64,000 nucleotides of DNA. Origin: Trichosporon coremiiforme. Its lineage: Eukaryota; Basidiomycota; Tremellomycetes; Trichosporonales; Trichosporonaceae. The position numbers and the translations under genes are program-made. Positions 1-12,500 of this stretch are shown in pieces. Numbering within the stretch: position 1 is the stretch's first letter; each line of letters starts with the position of its first letter. The DNA is taken from assembly GCA_039545355.1 (NCBI GenBank), contig BCJJ01000035.1:62001-126000 (forward strand), read 5' to 3'. The notes beneath the pieces were generated by a model. That model saw only the letters and a program-made list of their open reading frames with translations, was not told where the DNA came from and did not search any database.

Positions 1-709
1 GCCTGGCTAGTGTCTTGCTCATTGCACGCCTCGTGGCCCATCACGCCTCGCTCGCTTCCTCATTTTGCGTCAATTATATCCATTCATTCCGCATCTATCT
101 ACGCCGGCGACGCCCATTAATGCTGAAGTGGTGTGTGTTGTGCACAGATTCTGTTGCTACAAGGGTTGGAGAAGAAAAGGCAAAAAAAATATAGAGAACG
201 AGAATAGTCGTACGCCCGCCATTAGCAGGCACAGAGCCAAATATAGTGGTGGTGATGGTAAAATGCTGAGGGAGAGAGAGAGGAGTTAGAAGTGAAGGAG
301 AGTGGAAAGATGTTGGTTGAGTGTGGGGAGCGACAGAAAGTCAGTGTGTGGTGTTCGTGATGGATGGGAGATTTTGGTGGTGACTGGGCGCACGGGAGAA
401 CGACAGTAAGAATGTTGGAAACATTAGAACAACGACGATGAGAGGGTCGGGATCGCAGGATTCGTCTTCCTCAGTTCGTCTCTTTCGAATAAGTAAGGAG
501 GCTGGGATGCGTTCGGGTGCAATGGTGCAGCTCGCGCGAGATAAGATTAACAAAGCATACAGACAGAGCAGTATAGTTCGTCCTCCCACAAGATGAGAGA
601 TCTCCAGACTGCCGATGAAAGGAACTGCGTTGATCCGAGCCGCCTCTATTGGGGTATGATGCAGGGTGTATACGTTCTCGAGTCGTTGATATGGAAAAGG
701 GAAAAGTGT
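1..709. other. Left-edge non-coding stretch
   Basis: No open frame here looks like a protein. The + strand is purine-rich around 260-320 (runs of gag), so the minus strand is pyrimidine-rich, as in the leader or promoter regions elsewhere in the window. It could hold the 3' UTR of the Hsp20-like gene and a promoter for a gene beyond the left edge; neither can be shown. Confidence 0.4.
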
Positions 710-2543
710 TCACTGTTGGCGGATCTCACGGGGCGGGCCGGCTTCGCGAAAGCTCTGGCTTGAGGCCTCTAATTCTCGGCGCTCGATCGCTCCCCAGCCG
801 GTCGAAGGGGAGGACATGCTACGCTCATGGGAGTGGGCAATGGCGGCGCCCGACATGGAGGGCGCGGCCCGCGTCGACGCTGTTCGCATGGACACGTTCG
901 ACGTGTTCGAGTGGTTACCGAACTGCTGGCGGAGGTTGCGCGAGACAGTGATCCGCAGCTCCTGGCCAGTAAACGCAGCGCGGATGGAGTTCATAATCGC
1001 ATCGTCGCCGAGCTTGATCTCCCACTGGGCGTGATCTGCATCTCGTCAGCGGCGTGTCCCACGTGCGAGTCCAGGGGCACCGATAGCACACTCACCATTC
1101 TCATCCCACTGATCGGCAACAATGTGTAGCACCTGATGCCGACGAGAGACAATCGTGATGTCATTTATACTAGTGATGTGTCAGCACGTTTTGGTCCGAA
1201 GCGTCTTCGGGAGAACCCACGAGAATCCCGGGAGCCACACGAGAACTTCGTACTGGGTCGGGGTGCTCTTTATCGCTATACGCCCTTGCTCGCCCTTGAG
1301 CACCTCGATGGGCTCTCCGGACGGGCCCTCGACAGTCTGTACGGGGTTGACGTTCGGCTCGGCCTCTGCAGGCCTGTCGGCGAGACTGCTCTCTAGTGAC
1401 ATGGCGCGTGTCTTCGAGGGCGGTTGCGCCCAGCCAGGCGCAGCGACGTTCGCACTGCTACTCTTGTTCGATCGTGACGATCCTGATGAACACGAGCTGA
1501 TTACGGACAATCGCTCAGGCGCCTGTTCCGTAGCAGCTGCGATTGCTGGGGCGACTGGTGGTTTCAGTGGCGCGGCTGCCACTATCGGATGTCCGGCTTG
1601 AGGCATCGGGTAGCCGACCGGCGGGGACATTGGGGCTGAGATGTAACATCCGGTCGTGGACGAGTGAACGGGTCGCAGTCCGGACTCTGTCGAGGCGGAA
1701 TCGGACTGCAGCGACGACTCGAGGCTGCTTGAGTGGTCCAAGCTGGACTGGGCGCTCTCAAGAGTGGGGTTCGAGGTCCCGCTACTTCTGATGATGGGGA
1801 CCAGAATGCCAGGCGGATTCATGAGAGGTCGTGGTAGTGATGGCGATGATGGTGGCAGTGTGAGAATGGCGATGGTGAGAAGATGATGACGGCGGTTGAA
1901 CATGAGGAAGCGGCAAGTTGCATTCACGACATTGTGAGGGCGCATGTGTCAGTGACAGGAACGATAGGACGAATGAGTTGGGCAGCGGAGCCGGCGCAGG
2001 ATCAGGATTAGATCAGGCGACGAGAAGGAAGAACGGGACGGACGGACGGAATGCGCACAATGGCCGCTGCAGAGCTGCTGCATTGCTGAGCGAGCATCCG
2101 AGCCGATTGACACAAGCCGTGCACCGCATCGCCCGGCACCTGGGCGGCAATGACGTTTGGTGTCTCTCCAAGAAGAAACGCCACCAGGAACGACTGAAAC
2201 TTCAAACTGCGAGACATCACTCCGCTCCAACGAACTCGACTCACCTGTGATATTGACTTCGCCAGCTACCATTCTGATGCAGGGACGAGTCGTTGCTGAT
2301 GGACGATTTCAGTCGTGCCTCCGAGCTCGTGGCCGTCGTGGTCATGCCGGTCGCAGCGTTCCAGTCTCCGGTGCTGACCAGTGCACGAAGTGAATGGTTG
2401 TCCAGGTTGTCCGTGAGGATGCTGGTGCTCACGAGTTCCGGGGTGGCGAGAACGGGTTGAAGGGAGGAGCGCGAGTCGGTCGAATCGAACGAGTTCGCCT
2501 TGGCTGAAGGATAAGGCAACCTCGGCGGCGCGGCAATATCCAT
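710..2543 (-). CDS. Hsp20/alpha-crystallin-like domain protein
   Basis: Four coding exons on the minus strand: 2543-2245, 1787-1221, 1169-1096 and 1035-710, giving about 421 residues; all junction phases agree. The N-terminal half is Ser/Pro-rich and probably disordered. The folded part begins near the end of exon 2 with YEVLVWLPGFS, continues through exon 3 (IVSRRHQVLHIVADQWDEN) and ends in exon 4 with AQWEIKLGDD and TGQELRITVSR, the strand pattern and closing motif of an alpha-crystallin domain. The long tail after it is Ser-rich. Family knowledge suggests a small-heat-shock-like chaperone or a p23/CS-like binding module; the unusual disordered arms make a plain sHsp less likely. The first intron is 457 nt, long for this genome, and an ATG at 1822 reads straight into exon 2, so a shorter form is possible. 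The domain is firmer than the start. Confidence 0.66.
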
Positions 2544-3521
2544 AGTGTGTGGAAGACGTCCACGGCACGCGGATCTGGCCGACTTGAAAGTGTTGCAACC
2601 GACGATTGACTTGTTGTGGGGATGAGAAGGGTAGTCAACAGCCTTGAGACGATCGGTTCGAATCAAAGGTGGAGGCTGGTGCGTGCGATGGTGGAATGAA
2701 CAGCTGGTTGCTGACCAACAAAGGGAAGTAAGGGTCTGTACCGGAGGAAACTGCGTGACGGTACTGAAAAGAGTGCTGATGTTGTCGCTGTACACAGTTC
2801 TTCAGCGAATGGATGACAGCTTACTGAAGGTGAACGGCCGAATGATCAAGTGGACGATCGCGTCGGGTCGGGTAGGATTGTTGTTCGTGAACAGTCGTGA
2901 ACGGTTCGATATGGCCGGGAATCGCACCCGGCCTCTGTTACCTATGATAGCAGCCTGGGTGGACCGCTTCGGGTACTGAGCGAAAGAGGGCGCGCCAGCG
3001 ACAGGTGGGAAGATCTGTCAACGGTCGGGTTTAAGCCGATAAGAGGAGGGAGAGGATCGAGGGAATCGAAGGGGTCAGAGGCGACAGACGTGTGGTATGA
3101 CGACAGTCGCACAAAGTTAACGTGGACTGGCGAGAGTGGGTGAGGTGTTGGTGATGGATGGTGTGCAGGGATACACCAGCGCCGGAATGGGCGTGTGCGC
3201 GCGACTGTGCAATATATGTGAGCGCGATGCTACACTATATGACAGAGTCGTTGACCGCAGACAGAAAGACGCGGCGACAGGTGGGGCTGTGGTCGGCGAC
3301 GGAAGGGGCGGGGGCGGGGGGCTGGGACCTGAGTTGAACGGTGGCGAGGTCGAAGCTTGGTGGTGGAGTGATGGGGGCGGAAAGTGGAGATGTGACACAG
3401 GTGGATGTGCTTGACAGGTGAATGAGAGGAATGAGAGACAGTGGAGTGGTGTCGAGGGTGGTGTGTCGAGCCGTGCGTAGATGCGATGAGAGAGAAAGAC
3501 GAGTAGTGTGAGATGAATGAA

Positions 3522-3644
3522 GGAGCGAGTGAGCGAGTGAGCGAGTGAGAGCAGGCAGGCAGGCAAGCAGGCAGGCAGGCAGGCAGGCTGTCGACAGGTC
3601 AAGGACACTAGGACACTAGGACACTAGGACACTAGGACACTAGG
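3522..3644. repeat. Block of three adjacent short tandem repeats
   Basis: Three different micro-satellite-like arrays lie end to end: GAGCGAGT repeated about three times (3522-3549), CAGG about nine times with one CAAG variant (3552-3588), and the 8-mer AGGACACT exactly five times (3602-3641) plus a partial copy. None lies in a supported gene. Slippage could make this block length-variable between strains. Confidence 0.9.
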
Positions 3645-4370
3645 AGGCTGAGTGCAGGATGCAGGATAGTAGAGTGCGCGAGTGAGGTCGCCGAGTGCTG
3701 GCTGCTGGATTGACGAGTGAGCGGAGAGATGGGACGGTGGGACAGGAGAGGGCAGGCGGGCGCGGGCAGGGGACAGGGGCCAGGGAAGCAGAGAATCAAG
3801 GGTTTCAGGGTAGGGTTAAGGATCCATCCAGGGTCCGCGAGGGATAGCGGGGGCAGGCAGGTCAGCGGAGGAGCAGCGGCGGCGGACTAGGGAGAAGTCC
3901 CAGGGTCAGGGGAGGGGCAGGCTGCGGTACTTGGTGCTGGGTGTGGTAGTATTGCCGTGCCGTCTAACAGCTGACAGCAAAGGATGACAGGATGCAGGGC
4001 ACAGGGTGGTTAGGGCGTGTGTGCGCCGGCACCATTGCACCAGTGCCAGGCGCCAGGACATACCACAGCGGTATACGATTCAGCGATTCAGCGCTGCGGC
4101 GGCGAACGACCAACGACGGTGTACACGGCACTGCGATTCAACGGTCAGCGGCAACGCGGCACGGCGGTACGGCGGCGGCATAGCGGCAGCTGCCTGCGCC
4201 ATGCGCCCTGCCATTGCGCCAATGCCCCGTACCCCGTGCCCAAGTGGGGTAATTGGTAAAGGTGCGCGGAATACCCTCGCCGCTGGGCGCCGCGTCCATT
4301 TGTAATTCGGGATTAGCAACCCCTGGTGAATTCTAATCACTGTGTGACGTGTTGTGGGCCATGCCGCCAT

Positions 4371-4392
4371 GGCACCACGGATTCGTGGTGCC
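4371..4392. repeat. Perfect short inverted repeat
   Basis: GGCACCACG, a 4-base loop GATT, then CGTGGTGCC: a perfect 9 bp stem. No T-tract follows and no gene is adjacent, so a terminator role is unlikely; a protein-binding palindrome or chance are both possible. Confidence 0.5.
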
Positions 4393-7300
4393 GTCGCCCG
4401 ACTCACCCAAACGCTCCTAGCGCCCCAGCTGTCTGTACCTGTGATGCCTGATGCCAACAGATGCCAACAGTCAGCTTCAGGGTTCGAAGAATTTGGTTTG
4501 GTTTCACAAATATGACAAGCTGTCGGATTGCCTGTCGGCCTAACCCTCTGCTCTGAGTTGGTCGCTCGGCGTCCTCTGCTCCTCTGCCTTGGGTGCACTA
4601 GTCAGCGCTGGCTAACACGGTTGCCTCGAGGCAGATGGTCAGATGCCACAGGAGCAGAACCCATGTCACACACGCGAGGAGCAGTCGTCTCGAGCTAGTC
4701 TCCGCGACTAACCCACTTGGCCACAGTCAACCTCTCGCATTCGTTAATCGCTGCGGCCATGACATCGATGACAACCTAGCAACGTAAAGTGCCGTTCGAC
4801 AATCGCTTTGCCTCTGCCATCGCCATGACGTCTTGTTGCCTTCCCCTTGAGTGTCTGCCGTTCCAAGCGCACAGTTCGCCTTCAATTATCTAGTGAGGGC
4901 CCTGCCTTGTTACTGCCACGTCCATTTATTCTGTTGTCTGGAGTGCTGTGTGTCTGGGCAGAACGCAACACATGGCGAGAGCTAGAATGACTGATAGATC
5001 CTGGCCGTGAAGTACTGCGGCAGTCGGCCTTCGCCATTCTCGTTGCAACGTGTGTCAGATTCACTGTTCAAGACGATCGAACGCGTTCATGGCGCGTCGA
5101 CAACCTGCGGGTGGCGGTGTCCACGAGACCCCACATGTCCAGACGATCAGAGATCAGAGAGCGCTTGTGCAGCCTATGGTGTCCTTGGCAAGCTGTGCTG
5201 CTCTCATTCACTGCCTCTGATTGGAACATCACTACACCTCGCTGCCACATCTGCCTCAGCACACGAGGACCTCACCGTCGCTAAGCACTCTGTTCCGCAT
5301 CGTGCGGCCTTTCATTTTTTTGAACAATCGTAGTCTGATCGTAGCCTGCGCACAGGACATCAGGACAAGCGAGCGGCGTGTACAAGATTAGAAACCGCCG
5401 CAGCCAGACGACGGCTTAAGAGGGTCCTGGTACGCCGTGGGGCTTAGAGCATGCAGCAAGCTTCCGAAGGGCCGCATGGCGTCTGGCATGGAATCCCCGA
5501 TCCCCTGTGCCTCTTGTTGTCTGAGCCTATGAGTCAGCGAGGCATATGATTAGGACCAATGTGCGCAGTTAATCGGTAAGCCTGTGTCCGTTCTGAGCAT
5601 GGTTGACTGTCAGAGCGTGCTCGAGGGATGGCCTCAAGCTCAGGGTGGCAGGGCCAGCTCAGCTGCGATCACAGCCTAGCATACCTGGCAGACGCTGCAA
5701 CCTTTCTCGGGCCATCTTATCAGCATTCAGCAGACAGCATCGAGCAGACTGGCCTTACGTGATTGCATCCTGAACAACTTTCGTGCTGCCATCCTCCTGC
5801 CTTCTCCGTACCCCCCGTGTCCTATCCTCAGGCCCTCGAGACCGCTTAGTCTTGGCATTTGGAAATTTGTGTTTGTTGTGGACCCAATGATCCAGGATAG
5901 TGACGACATACGAGGGCAGTCACCGCTCACGAGTAAGACTCGTCCTGGTCAACTCAGGTCGGCCGTTCTGGCGGTCCTGGCGGTGAGCATTGCCCTTGAT
6001 GGGTCCTTGTTCAGTCCTGGGTGGCAACAGTCAAGTTTCGCCCAAATGACGTCAACAGGGCACGCCGTGCGACGACGCCAGCATGTCGCCTGCGGAGGGG
6101 ATTACGCCATGGGGCAACTCCACTCCCATGTCCGTCAGGCCGCCAGGTTTTAACTGCGGCGCTAACGAGGAATCGCTGCCCGCCCTGAGCCAACTGAGCC
6201 AAACCCTCTCTACCTAGCGTCTTCTGACCTCTGGCTCGCCTACGGTCCTTGCCTGTGATCCTGGGCGCCGTGCGGCGCATTGCTTGCACCTAAGCTGCTG
6301 CGGAGCGCGGAGCCTGGCGCCTGCGAGCCTGCCAGAGTGTCACCTACAATTTTCCACCTCCGCACCTCCCGTGGACCCCATCTCGCGCGCCTGTCCGTTG
6401 CTGCGGACTTCGTAGCTGCCTCGCTGTCCGCGGCCCGAGAGCCCGCTCCGAGCCTCCCTCTGTCAAATGCGCAGCAGCATGTTTTGCAATTGTTTGAGAA
6501 CCAATCTCGATGTCGCTGACAACCCGCGCGACCCGACTGACACTGCGAGCGGCCGAGCGGGCGTACGGATGAGCAGTGCGCATGCCCAACTGCAAACTTG
6601 CACGGCCGTCCTGCTCCCCTGCTCGGAATTCCCGTTGTATCATTGCCATTCACGTTGTGTCCGCACGACAAGTGCTTCCGTTAAGCGTTCAGTAAAGAAA
6701 TCAGCCGTGCTTCGGTGCAGGGATTCCGGGTGACTCCGTTCCCCGATGACGTCTCGCAGTGGGTACATTGTAGAAGCGAGAGCTTGTCTGCAGGCTACTC
6801 CAACCGATGGGCCGTCCGCTAGCTCAGATCTAATGCACAGTCAGGTCGTAGTGGGTGAGTGGTGCAGCATGCAGCGACCCAGTCACCGCCCCCGCATGTG
6901 CGGATGCTCGTCTCGCAATGTGCCCCAGGTGCGCGTGATCGATAAGGGCGTTTGAGAATCGTGGTTCCCAATCCATTCAATCGATTATCGATTCCCAATC
7001 TTCATCTGCGCATAAACACTTCCCCTTGTACCTGCATCCTACAAGTGTCTCTCCAGCCCTAAATGGGCGATGATCCCACACCAAGCCGAACGCCCATTGC
7101 ACTCTCCGTTACACAGCTTCCACCTGTCCTTTCCGTTGCACTTCTCTCGCTCCCCACCGACTCGGTCACGATGACGGCGTGCTGTCACGGCGCGCACGAC
7201 CAGCAGTTACAGCAGAGATGCTATGCTTGCTCGTGATAGTCGCAGCAGTGTGCCTCATGCCCCTCGGGTGTACTTGCATACCGCAGGTAGCTCGGTTGGC

Positions 7301-7565
7301 GTCTGGTTAAGCGTTAAGCACACAAGGCGGCAGAGCGGTAATTCAAGCAGCCGGTCAAGCGCAAGGCTGATCGTCGTATCAGTCGTCTGAATTGACCCAA
7401 GGTCACCATACGCTCAATCACACTCACCACGCACCCCTCGCTTCCCCGCGCCACCCGTCCACGAGAATGCGGCATGGCATGCATCCACCTGCACCTGCAC
7501 AATGACGCAACAACATCTAATCTCCCATTGCACTTATCCCACAATACCCCCACGACGCAGGTAGA

Positions 7566-9115
7566 ATGCCTTCCGCCTCCGCATCAACACACACGGTCCC
7601 GGTTCGTTTGGCGCCGACACATGTGCTCACGGGATACGCACTAATGCACCACTCAGGTCCGACTCAGGCATCCCCGCGGGGTCACCACTATCGAAGTTGA
7701 CCCCGAAGCCCAAGGAATAGACGACCTCAAGGTCTTGATCTTCAGTGCATCGGAGATTCCTCCGAGTCAACAAGAGAGTGAGTCAATCACTTCCCACCAA
7801 CAGATATTGCTCCACCTCGGAGTTAGCAGCCCCGGGGTTCTGGCAAGCCCCCGACCGCTAAGAGACTCCACAACGCTTCCCGCGCCGTCGCTGCCGGTGC
7901 TCCGCGGCTAAGCGGCGGCTCGGGCCTTAACACGCATGGGGAAGCGCGCGATGTCTGACACCGTGCCATTTGTCCTGGTGTGACTAACAGCCCTTAGTCA
8001 AATATGGCTACCCTCCCAAGCCGCTTCCGGAAACGTCGGGCCGACTATCCTCGATCCCCCTGACACGCGGCGAGCAGCTGATAGTCACCTCGAACCCCAA
8101 CAAGTTGCGGAGCCCGTCATCGTCCCCTGTTCGCCGCAGACGGCCGAGTGTGAAAGAGCTCGATGCGGAGTTGTCGGCGCCGCGGAGCCCCCCACCACGT
8201 GTTCGCGACTCACCGTTACTCGAGAACGAGATCCCCCTCGAGACAAAGGATAGCGTCCAGGTCAAGGGGCACGATGCAGGTTACGTCCAGCTCAGAATTG
8301 TTCCAGATGACAACTCGTGCTTGTTCTCGAGTGTTGCGGTCGTGTTTGAGGGTGGCATGGAGAAGACCCAGGAGTTGAGGAAGGGTGAGCTCTGACCTGC
8401 GGATGGAGCTGACCTCAGTTGTCGCCGATGCGATCAAGGCTGACCCGGAGAAGTACTCCGATGCCATGCTTGGCATGCCCCGCGATGATTACATGAAGAA
8501 GATCCTGGACAAGAACACCTGGGGTGGCGCGATTGAACTCGCCATCTTTTCGGACCAGTGGGCACCCCCGTTTCACTAACGCACTAGTCGCTGACAAGCC
8601 CAGCTACAAGACGGAGATTGCGTCATTCGACGTGGCGACCGGAAGAAGTGACAGATTCGGCGAGGGCCGTCACGAGAACAGGTGCATCCTCGTGTACTCG
8701 GGTATTCGTGAGTTTCGACGCAGAGGCAGGCGGAGATTGCTTGGAGTGAACCGGAACTCCGGCGCTTGCTGCCACTTGGCATGCCAGGCATTCACCCCGG
8801 AAGCCTCAGCTGACGCCTCGCAGATTATGACGCGGTGACATTGAGTCCCCTACCGGTTTCTCCTCCTGAATTCCACACTACCGTCTACCCCGTGTCCAAC
8901 CAGGCGATCATGGACGCGGCGCAAGAGCTTGTCGCTGGCCTCAAATCCAGAAAATACTACACCGACACGGCAAACTTCGATCTGAAATGCGGAGTCTGTG
9001 GTGTCGGTCTCAAGGGGGAGAAAGGGGCTAGGGAGCATGCCATGCAGACTGGACGTGAGTGTGGCAGGCCATGCGGGGAAGCTGACGAACAGACGTCGAG
9101 TTTGGCGAGTATTGA
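7566..9115 (+). CDS. OTU1: OTU1/YOD1 family deubiquitinase
   Basis: Seven exons: 7566-7601, 7657-7777, 7998-8384, 8419-8557, 8604-8707, 8824-9054 and 9093-9115, giving 346 residues. Order of parts: a UBX-like N-terminus (VRLRHPRGVTTIEVDP...), the OTU protease fold with PDDNSCLFSS carrying the catalytic Cys, SDHYKTEIASFDVATGR, and YSGIHYDAV with the catalytic His, then a C-terminal C2H2 finger (KCGVCG...REHAMQTGH). The YKTE and HYDAV motifs are restored only when the introns are removed, which supports the model. Known family role: a Cdc48/p97 partner that trims ubiquitin chains on extracted substrates in the cytosol and nucleus. Least certain is the first intron (donor GTTCGT at 7602). The 220 nt intron after exon 2 is long here. 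The last exon codes for only VEFGEY plus stop. Confidence 0.93.
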
Positions 9116-9510
9116 GTTACTACATTCATGATGTTTCACGGCGAGCGCGCGCTTCTTGGTTGCTTGTAGGATGACGGTTAAGGGAGGTCGTTGCCCACGC
9201 TCAAGTCTCGGTCCGGTCTTCTTGGGATCTGTTCCAGTAGGTAGATGTAAGATGTACATGTAGATGTCAACACTCACTGGCTAATGCTCGCACACTGACA
9301 TTCGTACGGCCTGCATGCGCCTGCACTCCTACAACTGGCGCGATACGCACTCGCACCCCGCGCGCCTTGCGCCCCCGTGTGTGTGTCAGCGCTCACTGAT
9401 GCTTTCGCGTCACACATGGTTCCGCTGCAACGGCGCCCCCAGTTTGATCTGACACCCCGAGCCTCCTTCTACACAGAGCTGATGATTGTCTTCCTTTTGC
9501 CCTCATCACC
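9116..9510. other. OTU1-to-9511 gene spacer
   Basis: About 395 bp between two tandem + strand genes. It presumably holds the OTU1 3' UTR and the promoter of the next gene; I see no clear TATA box or conserved element. Confidence 0.4.
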
Positions 9511-12500
9511 ATGACTGCTCCGCGGGAGAACGTGAGCAGCATCGCCGACCGCCTGGGGAGGCTGAAGCTGACCGTGGAGGCTAATCTGATCGATAACGAA
9601 GACCCGATCGGCGACGCAGAGGACCTTCCTCGGCCGTCCGCCGTGCCAGTTAACTCCGTCAACTCTATCAACGCTGTGACTTTGGCGCAACAGACTTCCC
9701 CTCCTCTCTCGCCACCGACGGAAACCGCTGCAGCTCCACGATCTGGCTCGCCCAACTCCAGCGCACACGACCCGTCCACTGCCAGCATCAACACGAGCGA
9801 CCTTATGAGCCCCGGCCGGTCCGCCAAGCAGACGTCTGGGACGTCCCCGTCCGTCGACTCAGAGTCCCAGACAGAGCCCTTCTTTTACCTCACCACGTCT
9901 GCCTCACCTTTCGTCCGCCGATCCTCTCTGTCTCACCCCTCGTTGATTATACACCCGTCGACCTCGCAACCTGCCTCATCAACGACACACAGCTCCCCTT
10001 CCTTTTCACAGTCCACCTCATCTCGTTCGCAATCTTCCAGGTGCTCTCCCCCATCCAACCTTTTACCCCTCGCTGCCCCCTTCCAGCCAGCTTCCCAATC
10101 CCCGCCCAGCAGCGGTCTCTCGCCTGCTACCTTCCCCCTGGTGACCTTGGCGTCAGTCCGAAAGTCTACTAAGGTCAGCATTACGGAGCCAGCGGTGACC
10201 GTCTCAACGGCCGCCATGCCGGACACCACCCAGCAGGTCCCTCAGCCTGCTGTGCAGGCTACGCCTCCCAAGGCTCAAGTCAGCGAGTCTCCTGCGCAGA
10301 CTCCCAGCTGGGTCTGTCAGACTCCCGTCTGGGTTACCGCACCAGAGGGGGTGGGGATGGCTACGCCCTCGCCCACTCTGAGCTCGTTCCAGGCCCCCCC
10401 GCCCGGTGACACTGCCACGTCCCCCAAAGGAGTCATGTCCTTCAACGTGCCTTCCCCCATCAAGTCTGTTGGTGACGGCTCCCCGTCCCCTATTCGTACT
10501 GCCTTCAGCTTTGGCTCGTCGATGCCTGCCGTGTTCCAGCCTGCATCGTCCGCCCCGGCGTTTGACAAGTCACCTGCTTCGAAGGCCGTGCCCATCACCA
10601 AGCCAGTACCCAAGGCGTTTACTTGTCCCGGGGAGTCGGTCAGCCTCCTCGGTGACATCCCCGAGGCGGAGGATCTGTTGACTGAGGACGACAGCAATGG
10701 CACAACCCTCGCCGATCAGCTATCCAAAGCGCGAGTCCTGAGCGCAGCTCCCAGCTCCCAGGCCTCGAGCACGGACCCCGCCGAGCTTCGTCCCACGCAC
10801 ACGCCTCTCGAGCGCAACCTCTACGACCACTTTGAGACCAAGATCGAGTCCAAGGAAACCCCTGTCCTCGTACCCAAGAGCACCAAGTATGGCAACATCT
10901 CCCTGGCGGCTTCCATGACCGGCTCTTCTGTTGGTCAAAGTACTCTTGTCGGTGACAACCCTCTCCGGCTCCCTTCCGAGTCTGAAGGACCCAAGCGCTC
11001 AGCTTCAGCCGCCAGTCTCTCGAGCACACCCGGCAAAGAGGTCAGCGTCAAGGCTCTCGCCGCGATGTACGACCATCAGGCGGGCAAGAGCGGCCGCTCT
11101 GCAGTCACTCCCGGCTTCTCTGACGACACCGCCCAGGCTATCGATGACGCCGAGACAGTCACCGGTAACGAGAGCGACACCAAGGACAACACCCCTTCTG
11201 CCACGCTCAGGCGTTTCAGCGAGAAGGGCTTTGGAACCGAGCCGCTTGCGATCGCCGCACCTGGTTTCCGCCCCCAGTCGTCCGTTTACGACGCTGACAA
11301 TGATACGGACACGGAGGCGAGTGCAGGTCGCTGCAAGGACACCGACACCGAGACTGAAGCGCCCAAGCCCAAGAGCCGCAAGCTCGCCAAGGATGGTACC
11401 CCGTCCGCTGACTCTGCGACACTCGACGACATCACCGGGAAGCCTTTCGTCCCCACTGTGATCAAGCCCACGGCTGCCAAGCCTGAGGTTGCTGCAACCG
11501 GTCTTGCCCCGGCCAGCAATGGCTTGGAGGAAGGCAAGGCTGAGGTCGAGGAGCTTGATCGCCTCTGGACCGACTTCAAGGATGGTGTTGCCGTCTTTGG
11601 GGGTGGCATCGACGAGGTCATCGCTCGTCTCAACAAGGAGTTCAAGAAGTAAGTTAACCGACTGTGGGGTGAACTGACGCCACAGTCACAAGTGCAGCAC
11701 GATGCAGATTGCTGCAGTGGCGCCTGCCGCCCCTGCCACCGCGGCCGTGTCAGCGGCTCCTGCAGTCGATGTCAAGGCTCTCGAGATCAAGCGTCAAGAG
11801 TTTGATGACCTCCGCCGCAAGTCCGAAGCACTTCGAGCTCGTGCACTGAAGGCTGAAGGCGAAGCACGCGAGGCTGCTGATCGTACCTGCGCTCTGGAGG
11901 CTGAGGTCGACGCCGCCAAGAAGAAGAGCGAGGCCGCCAAGGACCGCATCGATGAGCTGACCGGTTTGTATGACTCATCGGAGAGCCTGTGCTCCCTGCT
12001 CCGCAAGCGCAACCAGAGCATCGGTACTGATTTCGTCACTCTCGAGGACACCCACAGGCAGCTCGAGGCCGACTTCAACAAGCTGAAGGAGGAGATGAAG
12101 GTAGGCGTCCGAAGCAGTGTTGTGCTAACGGGTAGGAAACTCATGGCTTCGTCGCTGTGTTCATGGAGGGAGAGGGCCGTATGGTAGGTGCCCCTTTTTA
12201 CATGGACCTGACACTTGCAGTTCGATCCCGAGGAGCTTGCTCGCGGCTACGACGGTGGCTCGAAGTGGGCAAGCAGGATCCGCTCTGAGACTGTTCGCCT
12301 CTGCAGGCTCATGAACAACGACACCGAGGTGCCCGTCCTGATGTATCTCTACTTCGACATTGTGAGTCCAATCTTGAAGGTACAGTGGTACTGACTGCGC
12401 AGCAAAAAACACTCACGGAGCTCCTCCAGGTAATAATGCCACACTCGCACTTCACTGACGCAGCAGGCTGGCTCTATCAAGGACATCGCGCAGTTCGACG

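Larger units (their letters stand above)
2544..7565. other. 5 kb divergent intergenic region
   Basis: This separates the divergent Hsp20-like and OTU1 genes and contains no open frame that resembles a protein on either strand. From about 3100 to 3800 the minus strand is markedly pyrimidine-rich, which suggests a long promoter or 5' leader for the Hsp20-like gene. It holds the tandem repeats at 3522-3644, a hairpin at 2913-2933 and a hairpin at 4371-4392. The rest (about 4600-7500) shows nothing I can name; a long non-coding RNA is possible but unsupported. Confidence 0.5.

Noticed and set aside
2913..2933. tRNA T-arm-like hairpin (GGCCGGG, loop AATCGCA, CCCGGCC)
   Set aside because: The loop resembles a tRNA T loop on the minus strand, but no matching acceptor or D arm could be placed upstream, so it is not called a tRNA.
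4080..4598. 172-codon minus-strand frame
   Set aside because: No recognisable domain, no true start context and arginine-rich random composition within the gene-free region.
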